Below, one piece after another: positions 1 through 5,930 of a stretch of DNA of 35,994 nt. Below the pieces are notes generated by a model. That model was not told the origin of the DNA. It saw only the letters and a list, made by a program, of their open reading frames with translations, and ran no database searches. The translations under genes were made by a program, and so were the position numbers. Within the stretch, counting starts at the first letter, position 1. Each line of letters starts with the position of its first letter. Source of the DNA: Saprospiraceae bacterium (lineage in GTDB: Bacteria > Bacteroidota > Bacteroidia > Chitinophagales > Saprospiraceae); assembly GCA_020847425.1 (NCBI GenBank), contig JADLCC010000001.1, forward strand, positions 1 to 35,994. The letters run 5' to 3'.

Positions 1-987
1 CATCGGGCAATATAGTCTGAACTAGTATTTCCTCCTGCATCGGTAAAACCTCCGCCCACATATACGTCACTACCAGATGCTGAGGTTGCAAGGATATAGT
101 TATTCAGCCCGGAACTAAGTGCATTCCAAGCACTGCCATCCCATCGGGCAATATAGTCAGCAAGAGTATTTCCTCCTGCATTGGTAAAAGCTCCGCCTGC
201 ATAAATCTCGCTGCCATATATGGAAATCGCATAAACAGGGCTATTCAACCCAGTACCAAGCGCATTCCAGCCACTACCATCCCAAAAAGCGATTCTGTCT
301 GCATTAACAATACCGCCAGCATCGGTAAAATGTCCGCCAACATACACATCGCTCTCTGATATGGCAATAGCCTCGACAAAGTTATTTAACCCGGCGCCAA
401 GGGTATACCAGGCGTTGCCACTCCATTTGGCAATAAAATCGGCATTGGCGTTGCCTCCCGCGTTGGTAAATTGTCCACCAATAAACACATCGTCGCCGGA
501 CTCAGCAATAAAATAGACAGGGTTATTCAGCCCGGAACCAAGTGCATTCCAAGCGCTGCCATCCCAACTGGCAATAAAGTCGGCATTGGTGTTCCCTCCC
601 GCATTGGTAAAAATTCCGCCGGCATACACATCGTTACCAGATACGGCAATAGCATAAACAAGGTCACTAAGTCCGGTACCGAGTGCATTCCAGTTACTGC
701 CATCCCATCGGGCAATACAGTCTGCATTAGCGTTACCGCCAGCATTAATAAAGCCGCCGCCTACATACACATCGCTGCCAGATACTGTAATAAAAAAGAC
801 TTGACTATTAAGCCCCGTAGCGAGCGCATTCCAGGTGCTACCATCCCATCGGGCAATATGATCTGCATTAGCATTGCCCCCAGCATTGGTAAAATCTCCG
901 CCAACATACACATCGCTACCGGATACAGCAATAGCACGGACAGTGCCATTCAGTCCGCTTCCAAGCGCATTCCAGCCGGGCGCCACG
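1..987. repeat. Seven tandem 141-bp coding repeats
   Basis: The same landmark (the CCATCC of the WDG codons, followed by the next unit) ends just before 1, 142, 283, 424, 565, 706 and 847, so the period is exactly 141 bp (47 codons) through the whole visible array, without one indel. Units differ by scattered substitutions. The array continues past the left edge. Confidence 0.9.
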
Positions 988-1211
988 GGCATTGGTAAAA
1001 ATAAAAGCCCCTTACAATCGTCAATGATGGGAACATACCCGGAAAAATCTACTGCCCCAGAGAGGTTCCGGCAGTTTTGTAACTTTCCGGATGCGTCGAG
1101 CAAATTGGAAAGCGGAATATTTGATGGAGATGCATTTATTGGCAAAACCTGACAAAACAGGAGCATCAATCCTGCCAGAATTTTTGATTTGTTTTTTATT
1201 TGCTCGTTCAT
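1..1211 (-). CDS. Secreted 47-residue-repeat (beta-propeller-like) protein, 3' end outside the window
   Basis: This frame is open from an ATG at 1211 to the left edge, giving about 403 residues without a stop. The first about 27 residues are a signal peptide (basic MNEQIKNKSK, hydrophobic core, cleavage near INA-SPS). A short unique stretch with two cysteines follows. From about residue 75 come near-identical 47-residue units with the pattern ARWDGSxWNALGxGLN, then a strand ending SGSDVYVGG, then FTNAGGN. Such WDG/YVGG repeats are common in secreted Bacteroidota proteins and are expected to fold as beta-propeller blades; similar repeats can hit Rax2-type cortical marker models (from memory). 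The complete protein probably ends in a T9SS domain, which cannot be seen. It starts 12 nt downstream of the CopD-like gene, so it may be cotranscribed with it. The function is unknown; an adhesin or surface-coat role is a guess. The reading frame is certain. Confidence 0.85.
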   Translation of the reverse strand, partial: MNEQIKNKSKILAGLMLLFCQVLPINASPSNIPLSNLLDASGKLQNCRNLSGAVDFSGYVPIIDDCKGLLFLPMPVAPGWNALGSGLNGTVRAIAVSGSDVYVGGDFTNAGGNANADHIARWDGSTWNALATGLNSQVFFITVSGSDVYVGGGFINAGGNANADCIARWDGSNWNALGTGLSDLVYAIAVSGNDVYAGGIFTNAGGNTNADFIASWDGSAWNALGSGLNNPVYFIAESGDDVFIGGQFTNAGGNANADFIAKWSGNAWYTLGAGLNNFVEAIAISESDVYVGGHFTDAGGIVNADRIAFWDGSGWNALGTGLNSPVYAISIYGSEIYAGGAFTNAGGNTLADYIARWDGSAWNALSSGLNNYILATSASGSDVYVGGGFTDAGGNTSSDYIAR

Positions 1212-1223
1212 GGTAAGCAATTT

Positions 1224-1709
1224 TTAATACACTAATACCCCTCCTCTGGATAATACCACACCTAAAAACGCCATGAGCAAAGCCAATAAAAGATTGATAC
1301 GGCCAGACCAACGAGCGAGTTGTCGGAGTTGATGGTTGGGGCTATTTTGCAGCGTTTCCAATGCTTTTTTCCCTAAAAAGAAATCATGCACACCACTCAC
1401 CAACAGTATTACCAGAAAAATCAGGGATTTATACATGACCAATTTGCCATAGTCGCTACCCGAAAAAAAAGTCCAGGTCAGGGGAATCCCACGGAAGAGG
1501 AAGTTTGTCAAACCTGTCAGGAACAAGCCGAACAAAGCAATCCAGCCATAAAACCGGAAACGCAGACCCGTCCGGTAAAGCAAAGCGATTCGGTCGGGAT
1601 GATGCTTGATACCCGGCAGGATGATCAATGGGAGAAACAACATGCCGCCGATCCAGAATGCCGCCAAGATGACGTGTAAAAATACCGAAACCAAATAAGC
1701 AAGGCTCAT
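1224..1709 (-). CDS. CopD-like four-helix integral membrane protein
   Basis: This 161-residue protein is mostly hydrophobic. Membrane segments are visible at about residues 5-30, 51-72, 90-108 and 137-156, with a cytoplasmic-type basic loop around 113-135. A histidine in helix 1 (VFLHVILAAFWIGGM), a second in loop 3 (SGVHDFF) and the first-helix WIGGM pattern recall the CopD/DUF-type membrane domain of copper-resistance and haem-binding helical bundles. I recognise the fold class rather than a specific function. Its ATG overlaps the stop of the RIC gene by 4 nt (ATGA), which implies translational coupling, and the repeat protein starts 12 nt beyond its stop. A role in haem or copper handling linked to nitric oxide stress fits the context but is inference. 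Confidence 0.65.
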   Translation of the reverse strand: MSLAYLVSVFLHVILAAFWIGGMLFLPLIILPGIKHHPDRIALLYRTGLRFRFYGWIALFGLFLTGLTNFLFRGIPLTWTFFSGSDYGKLVMYKSLIFLVILLVSGVHDFFLGKKALETLQNSPNHQLRQLARWSGRINLLLALLMAFLGVVLSRGGVLVY

Positions 1710-2467
1710 GCGGGAAAGAATTCCTTTTCTAAAGTAATAGATTTTGGAAAAAGGATGTTGTTTTCAAGGTGTACGTGCTGGTGCAAGTCTTGCTCAAATT
1801 CCTGTAACTTGGCGTACAACACGCAATAAGAAGTGCAGGCATCCATCGGCGGCGTAAAATCATGACTCAGGCGGCGGATTTCCTCCATGTCGTTCCCGCT
1901 GCTTTCGTGCTCGGATTCCATCATGTGGATTGGATTTTCAACGGATCCAAAAAATGGTCGCGTGATACTTGTCCCATTGCGCCTGGAAGCAGCCATTTTG
2001 GCTATTTGTGGAAATAGCATAAGTTCTTCCTTGTGCATGTGCATCTGAAGTTCCTGCCCAACCGCTCTGAAAAGATTGGCAATTTCAATCAGTTCGGGAT
2101 GCCGTTCTCCATGAACCCGAGCTACTTTGGCACCCAGCTCATAGAGCATAGGCACAGACTCCGACACATAATTATGGTGCTTTTCGACGATATGAGCGGC
2201 AAGCGCATCAAGTTCCCAAATATCAAAGTTTTGGCCGGCATCGTCAGGTTTTTGATCCAGGGCGTTTAGATCATTTTGCACATTTTGAAGGTCAATGCCT
2301 TTTTGCCGACAGACTTCTTCTAATGGCTTTTTGCCGCCACAGCAGTAGTCAATACCGTACTTTCGGAAAACTTCGGCTTTTCGGTAGTCCGCTACCACCA
2401 TTTCGCCAACGTTGAGTGGTCGCTCTGCAACCGGAAGGGTTACCATGTTTGCTGGATGATTTGTCAT
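1706..2467 (-). CDS. ric: RIC-family di-iron protein, iron-sulfur cluster repair (ScdA/YtfE/DnrN type)
   Basis: The 253-residue protein has the two-part layout of the family. The N-terminal ScdA_N (DUF542) domain covers about residues 13-70 with the signature YGIDYCCGGKK at about 38-47. A hemerythrin-like four-helix domain follows, with ligand-type residues H92, H97/H98, H143, H145, E147/148, H181, E184, H187, H229/231/233 and E235. Family members repair iron-sulfur clusters damaged by nitric oxide or peroxide, using a di-iron centre in the cytoplasm. I chose the ATG at 2467. An in-frame TTG at 2488 would overlap a TAACTTTG promoter box, so it is unlikely. The Rrf2 regulator is divergent and the CopD-like gene overlaps the stop by 4 nt, which points to a stress-response operon. 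Confidence 0.93.
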   Translation of the reverse strand: MTNHPANMVTLPVAERPLNVGEMVVADYRKAEVFRKYGIDYCCGGKKPLEEVCRQKGIDLQNVQNDLNALDQKPDDAGQNFDIWELDALAAHIVEKHHNYVSESVPMLYELGAKVARVHGERHPELIEIANLFRAVGQELQMHMHKEELMLFPQIAKMAASRRNGTSITRPFFGSVENPIHMMESEHESSGNDMEEIRRLSHDFTPPMDACTSYCVLYAKLQEFEQDLHQHVHLENNILFPKSITLEKEFFPA

Positions 2468-2485
2468 TGCTTTTATAAATTTATG

Positions 2486-2548
2486 CAAAGTTAAAAATTA
2501 TATTTAAGACAAAATAGACTTAAATCTTAAATAAAGTTTTTAACTTTG
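2486..2548. promoter_or_regulatory. Palindromic divergent promoter/operator between ric and the Rrf2 gene
   Basis: The 23 nt at 2486-2508 and 2526-2548 are reverse complements at 21 of 23 positions, around a 17-nt centre. Each arm carries a TAACTTTG box (minus strand 2493-2486, plus strand 2541-2548) matching the Bacteroidota -7 consensus TAnnTTTG. The motif ATTTAAG/CTTAAAT occurs three times (2502-2508, 2519-2525, 2526-2532), and the first two form a perfect inverted repeat with a 10-nt spacer. A TTTTG at minus 2514-2510 could be the ric -33 element, although its 16-nt spacing is short. The Rrf2 protein is the likely binder; this is inference. Confidence 0.55.
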
Positions 2549-2635
2549 CCTGACAAGGTCAAAAAGAATGGCCTGCCGACAGGCAAAAGCCGGTAAGTCT
2601 CCGGAAAAGTTAATTTTTTTTACACACATACAACA

Positions 2636-3073
2636 TTGAAAGTACTATCAAAATCCAGCGAATACGGCTTGCGGGCACTGTTGTACATGGCAGGCAGGAG
2701 CGGCGAGCAAAATTTTGTGAGCATCCGAGAAATGTCAGAACATCTCAATATTTCTTTTCATTTCCTGACCAAAATATTGCAATCACTCACCCAAGCCGAA
2801 CTCCTGATCTCTTACCGGGGGCCGAGCGGCGGTGTAGCCTTCAACCGGACGCCAGATCAAATTTTGCTCAGCGATGTAGTGCATGTTTTGGAAGGAAGCG
2901 ATTTTTTTGACACCTGTTTGCTTGGCTTGCCGGGATGCGGCCGGGCGAATCCCTGCCCGATGCACGCTTTTTGGCAGGAAATAAGAGGCTCGTTGAAAGA
3001 AAAATTTGAAACCATCAGTCTCGCAGAAATGGGGACAACAGCGCAGCAGCGGAGTTTACGGCTAATTCCTTAA
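2636..3073 (+). CDS. Rrf2-family transcriptional regulator, NsrR/IscR-like with three cysteines
   Basis: The 145-residue protein begins MKVLSKSSEYGLRALLYMAG, the standard Rrf2 N-terminus, so the TTG at 2636 is accepted as the start; no in-frame ATG exists upstream. The winged helix-turn-helix spans about residues 1-75 (SIREMSEHLNISFHFLTKIL as recognition region, then the RGPSGG wing). Three cysteines, C94, C101 and C107, follow in the sensory loop (spacing 6 and 5), close to the C-X5-C-X5-C pattern of IscR and NsrR that binds a nitric-oxide or redox-sensitive iron-sulfur cluster. Divergent placement beside ric supports an NsrR-like role. The extra residue in the first spacing leaves the exact subfamily open. 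Confidence 0.88.
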   Translation: MKVLSKSSEYGLRALLYMAGRSGEQNFVSIREMSEHLNISFHFLTKILQSLTQAELLISYRGPSGGVAFNRTPDQILLSDVVHVLEGSDFFDTCLLGLPGCGRANPCPMHAFWQEIRGSLKEKFETISLAEMGTTAQQRSLRLIP

Positions 3074-3124
3074 TGCAAAAACTATCCTGCCTCGTCAGGC
3101 CTTCCGCACCTCCCCACTTCGCCT

Positions 3125-3321
3125 AAGCGCAACGCCGCCGCAGTGTCTCCGACCTGCGGCCAACGTATTGCGTGATAATTCACTTAAACGGATACCACAT
3201 CTTTAGGCACCATCTGGATTGGTACAATCCAGATGGCATGATGCTTAATTTGGATGGGACAATTGAATGGCACTGTGCACCTTTTGCCGCAGGTCGGAGA
3301 CACTGCGGCGACGCTGCGCTT
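3125..3321. repeat. Non-coding element with 36-bp terminal inverted repeats
   Basis: The 36 nt at 3125-3160 and 3286-3321 are inverted copies matching at 34 positions. Inside is a perfect hairpin, CCATCTGGATTG at 3210-3221 and its complement at 3225-3236, with a 3-nt loop. The nested symmetry resembles a MITE or REP-like element, though no target duplication is evident. This element is the main content of the gene-free stretch 3074-3459. The 87-codon open frame at 3172 crosses one repeat arm and has no recognisable domain, so it was not called. Confidence 0.6.
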
Positions 3322-3405
3322 GGGGTGGATAGGAAGGGGTGGAAGATATGGAAAGGTGGAAATAAATACCGCGTTGAAATCTGTTTGAGTTATTTTTCAT
3401 ACAAA

Positions 3406-3450
3406 TGCCTGATTATCAAGCCTGATAACGAATAACCCAAAACTGATAAC
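3406..3450. repeat. GATAAC heptamer element, copy 1
   Basis: A GCCTGATTATCAA-like lead sequence is followed in 7-nt phase by TGATAAC, GAATAAC, CCAAAAC and TGATAAC (3423-3450). It lies just past the stop (3460) of the minus-strand gene. Two further copies occur at 4811 and 5281, in the same position relative to minus-strand stops. Confidence 0.6.
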
Positions 3451-3459
3451 TACTTTCAA

Positions 3460-3762
3460 TCAGTGTTTCACCTGCAATTTAGCCAGCAACTCCGTCGAAA
3501 CGGGATTGGCATACACACCGTAAGCATCCACCAGCACACCCTTATGTCCGTCTTTGCCTTCAATGGCGTATAAAACCGAACTATCGTCGGGATTGGTGGC
3601 GCCTTCAAAACGGTGTACCTCCACAATTTCGAACTCTTCCGGCCGGAGTTCCAGTTCCAGACCAGCGCATACAACACAACTTTCTTTCAGGTTGAAGTCG
3701 TTGGTAAAACCGCGTTTGCGCAGGTCATCGATGGCTTCTACAAGGGCCGGGTATTTTTTCAT
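3460..3762 (-). CDS. Conserved Bacteroidota small protein (often labelled phosphoribosylpyrophosphate synthetase)
   Basis: From the ATG at 3762 the protein has 100 residues. It begins MKKYPALVEAIDDLRKRGFT, followed by NDFNLKESCVVCAGLE, EEFEIVEVHRFEG, DDSSVLYAIE and KGVLVDAYGVYA. I recognise this pattern as a short protein widespread in Bacteroidota. Database entries sometimes carry a PRPP synthetase name, but the protein is far too short and has no PRPP-binding motif, so I treat that name as a misannotation. The open frame extends 31 codons upstream, but the conserved start is MKKY. The paired cysteines in SCVVC could bind a metal. The function is unknown, and it is convergent with nothing obvious upstream. 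Confidence 0.8.
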   Translation of the reverse strand: MKKYPALVEAIDDLRKRGFTNDFNLKESCVVCAGLELELRPEEFEIVEVHRFEGATNPDDSSVLYAIEGKDGHKGVLVDAYGVYANPVSTELLAKLQVKH

Positions 3763-3884
3763 AGCCGGTATTTTTGGATACAAGTTAAGCCAAAAAAACT
3801 TCCGGGCAAGGAATATATCCCGTTTTTGGTTTCTTCTTATACCTTTAGGCATCACATTTTACTTGTAATCAGCCTTGTATCAAC

Positions 3885-4817
3885 ATGCCAAATCAAATCA
3901 ATTGGAATAAAATCGGGGTGTACATCCTTTTGACTTTCGGGATCAGCTGGACGATAGCGGGCATTATGTGGCTGCTTGGCATTTCACTGGGAAGCACAAC
4001 ATCCGTCATCCTCATTGCGGGGTTGTATATGCCCGGGCCTGCCCTTGCCACGTTTGTGCTTCAAAAATATGTGTACAAAGAAGGATTCCAGCAGTATGGC
4101 TGGCGTTTCGACAAAAAAGCATGGAAATGGCTGGTCGCTACACCCCTGCTATTTGTAGCCCTGATTCTTTTGACATTTGCCATTATCGGGATTTTAGGTA
4201 ACCTGCATATTGTGGAGCAATTCGGGCAACTGGATTTTTCACAGGAAGGATTTGACCGGCAGTTATCCGCACTACTGGACGAAAAAGTGGATATGGATAA
4301 TATTAATTTGCCATCCTTGCCGCCAAAAATCATGTTTCTGGCTTTTATCGCACAGGGAATAATTGCGGGCTCAACGGTGAATTTACCGTTTATGTTCGGT
4401 GAGGAATTTGGCTGGCGCGGACTCCTGCTCAGGGAAACACAAGCACTCGGGTTTGTTAAATCGAGCCTGTTTATTGGTATTGTCTGGGGACTCTGGCACC
4501 TGCCCATCGTACTCATGGGCCATAATTATCCAAGCAATCCTTATTGGGGCGTACTCATGATGTGCCTGTTTACAACAGCATTATGCCCGTTGTTCGCCTA
4601 TGTAAGGCTTAAAACAAAGTCAATACTTGGCGCATGTATGTTACACGGAATGATTAATGCCACAGGCGCCTTGTTTGTGCTATACGTTGCGAATGGAAAC
4701 GAATTTTTCAGTTCCATTGCAGGCTGGGCAGGTGTGCTGGCAGGGTTGATCATCGCTTGCTCGATCTATCTGCTGGATAAAAATTTCATTCGCGACTTTA
4801 GTAGTACCAATGCTTGA
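3885..4817 (+). CDS. CPBP-family intramembrane glutamic endopeptidase
   Basis: The 310-residue multi-pass membrane protein has hydrophobic segments at about residues 10-32, 38-60, 83-105, 150-172, 191-211, 220-242, 248-268 and 275-295. It carries the three CPBP (Abi/CAAX protease) motifs: EEFGWR at 173-178 (the EExxxR glutamate pair and arginine), WHLP at 204-207, and HGMIN at 254-258 (HxxxN). Members cleave substrates within the membrane. Bacterial ones act in prenyl-protein-like processing, bacteriocin immunity or unknown roles; the substrate here is unknown. The ATG at 3885 fits the family start. Its stop codon lies inside the GATAAC element at 4811 and faces the convergent DUF4296 gene. 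Confidence 0.92.
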   Translation: MPNQINWNKIGVYILLTFGISWTIAGIMWLLGISLGSTTSVILIAGLYMPGPALATFVLQKYVYKEGFQQYGWRFDKKAWKWLVATPLLFVALILLTFAIIGILGNLHIVEQFGQLDFSQEGFDRQLSALLDEKVDMDNINLPSLPPKIMFLAFIAQGIIAGSTVNLPFMFGEEFGWRGLLLRETQALGFVKSSLFIGIVWGLWHLPIVLMGHNYPSNPYWGVLMMCLFTTALCPLFAYVRLKTKSILGACMLHGMINATGALFVLYVANGNEFFSSIAGWAGVLAGLIIACSIYLLDKNFIRDFSSTNA

Positions 4818-4848
4818 TGATCAACACGGATAACCAATAACGAATAAC
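4811..4848. repeat. GATAAC heptamer element, copy 2
   Basis: TGCTTGATGATCAA is followed by GGATAAC, CAATAAC and GAATAAC in strict 7-nt phase (4828-4848). The last heptamer ends exactly one base before the stop codon of the minus-strand gene (4849-4851). The lead sequence contains the TGA stop of the plus-strand CPBP gene. Confidence 0.65.
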
Positions 4849-5178
4849 TTATTTCAGCATAGCCGCCGTATCCAGCAGTACTTGCGCCTGCTCCAGCAAT
4901 TCTTGCATTTTACCCATATCATTGGCGTAAATGCGCAGGTTCTTTTCGTGCTGTTCCTGCGTTAGTCCGTGCATTTGTAGCACCTGCTGAAAATACGCCT
5001 GCATCAGGCTGTCTTTATCATAGCCAGCAATACCGTTGGTAGCGGCATCTGCGATACTCAGGTCGGCAAGCACACGCGCCATTTTTTCATCTGAAACACT
5101 GGGGCGCTCAGCGGCATTCTGGAAATTACAACTTCCCAATAGTACAACAGATAACAGGAGCAGAATAAGAATTTTCAT
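4849..5178 (-). CDS. DUF4296 lipoprotein
   Basis: The 109-residue protein starts with a lipoprotein signal (hydrophobic stretch, lipobox LLGSC with the lipidated Cys at 17). The mature part has the DUF4296 pattern: KMARVLADLSIADAA near residues 33-47, a YFQQVLQMHGLTQEQHEKNL segment in the middle and a helical C-terminus. DUF4296 proteins are small envelope lipoproteins found mainly in Bacteroidota; their function is not known. The SixA-like gene lies upstream on the same strand, separated by 147 bp that include a heptamer element, so the two are probably not one tight operon. Confidence 0.82.
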   Translation of the reverse strand: MKILILLLLSVVLLGSCNFQNAAERPSVSDEKMARVLADLSIADAATNGIAGYDKDSLMQAYFQQVLQMHGLTQEQHEKNLRIYANDMGKMQELLEQAQVLLDTAAMLK

Positions 5179-5280
5179 GGATAGCGGTGGTGGTTAAGGG
5201 TTGAAAGGGGAGGAAAAAGCCATTTCAATTTTTCCTTTTCATCTGCGTGATTTAAACTACTGGACTAAATTCTTTGTAAA

Positions 5281-5325
5281 TGCTTGATTATCAACCCTGA
5301 TAACCGATAACTAATAACCGATAAC
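5281..5325. repeat. GATAAC heptamer element, copy 3
   Basis: TGCTTGATTATCAA, a near-palindrome centred on TTGATTATCAA, is followed by TGATAAC, CGATAAC, TAATAAC and CGATAAC in unbroken 7-nt phase (5298-5325). The array ends exactly one base before the stop codon of the minus-strand phosphatase gene (5326-5328). Confidence 0.7.
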
Positions 5326-5823
5326 TTACCTGTTCACCTCTTTAGGAAAATAACAGGCTTTCACCCGGCTGTTCCCTTCGTACATGTTTTTCCAGGTTTC
5401 CGCTTCGGTTTCAATCTGAACGATTCCACAGGTCGGAACGTTGTCTATAAAGTCATCGGAAAACAAATTGGCGACGTCGGTGAACGTGGGGTTATGGCCG
5501 AACAGGCAAACCACCCGGGCGGAATCCGGCAGACTGCTGATTATTTTGAGGATATCCGTAGGATCGGCCTCGTAAATATTTTGTTCCCGCAGCACCTGTT
5601 CATCTGCAATATCAAATTGTGCTGCAAAAAAAAGTGCCGTCGTCAGGGCGCGTTTGGCTGGACTGCTGACCAGCAAATCCGGTTGAACGCCAAGATTGGC
5701 AAGCATTTGGGCCATCATAGGCGCCTCCCGCTGGCCCCGTTCGTTGAGCGGCCGGTTGAAGTCGCGAAGGCCGGGATTATCCCAGCTCGATTTGGCATGG
5801 CGAATAAGAAAGAGGGTACGCAT
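5326..5823 (-). CDS. sixA: SixA-like phosphohistidine phosphatase (histidine phosphatase superfamily)
   Basis: The 165-residue protein starts MRTLFLIRHAKSSWDN, with the RHA motif of the histidine phosphatase fold (catalytic His at 9). It continues with RPLNERGQREAP, then SSPAKRALTTA (substrate arginine) and LFGHNPTFTD (second histidine). The length and the RHAKSSW signature match SixA, which removes phosphate from histidine on phosphotransfer proteins; the native substrate here is unknown. An in-frame ATG exists at 5868, but the ATG at 5823 gives the family N-terminus. A TACCTTTG box ends 5 nt before it, so the mRNA may be almost leaderless. The symbol is by similarity only. Confidence 0.88.
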   Translation of the reverse strand: MRTLFLIRHAKSSWDNPGLRDFNRPLNERGQREAPMMAQMLANLGVQPDLLVSSPAKRALTTALFFAAQFDIADEQVLREQNIYEADPTDILKIISSLPDSARVVCLFGHNPTFTDVANLFSDDFIDNVPTCGIVQIETEAETWKNMYEGNSRVKACYFPKEVNR

Positions 5824-5828
5824 GGCTA

Positions 5829-5836
5829 CAAAGGTA
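5829..5836 (-). promoter_or_regulatory. Possible -7 box of the SixA-like gene
   Basis: TACCTTTG on the minus strand matches TAnnTTTG and lies 5 nt upstream of the ATG at 5823. No clear -33 TTTG was found, so this rests on one box only. If it is used, it excludes the upstream ATG at 5868 as start. Confidence 0.3.
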
Positions 5837-5930
5837 CAGATAAGCGTTTGAAAACCAGGCCGATTCATCGTACATTTGAGGTTTCATTTTTGAAAAATAA
5901 TACTCCCCGAGCAGCTTCACCAAAATTGTC

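Noticed and set aside
1-987. Possible CRISPR array
   Set aside because: Units are 141 bp, contiguous, coding and in frame, with no spacer.
471-998. 175-codon plus-strand open frame with repeated PS/IHI patterns
   Set aside because: It is the antisense shadow of the 47-residue repeats of the minus-strand secreted protein, which has a signal peptide and coherent domain pattern.
3172-3435. 87-codon open frame
   Set aside because: It runs through the hairpin and one arm of the inverted-repeat element and has no recognisable family.
3460-3762. PRPP synthetase assignment for the small protein
   Set aside because: It is about 100 residues long with no PRPP loop; the name seems to be a propagated misannotation.
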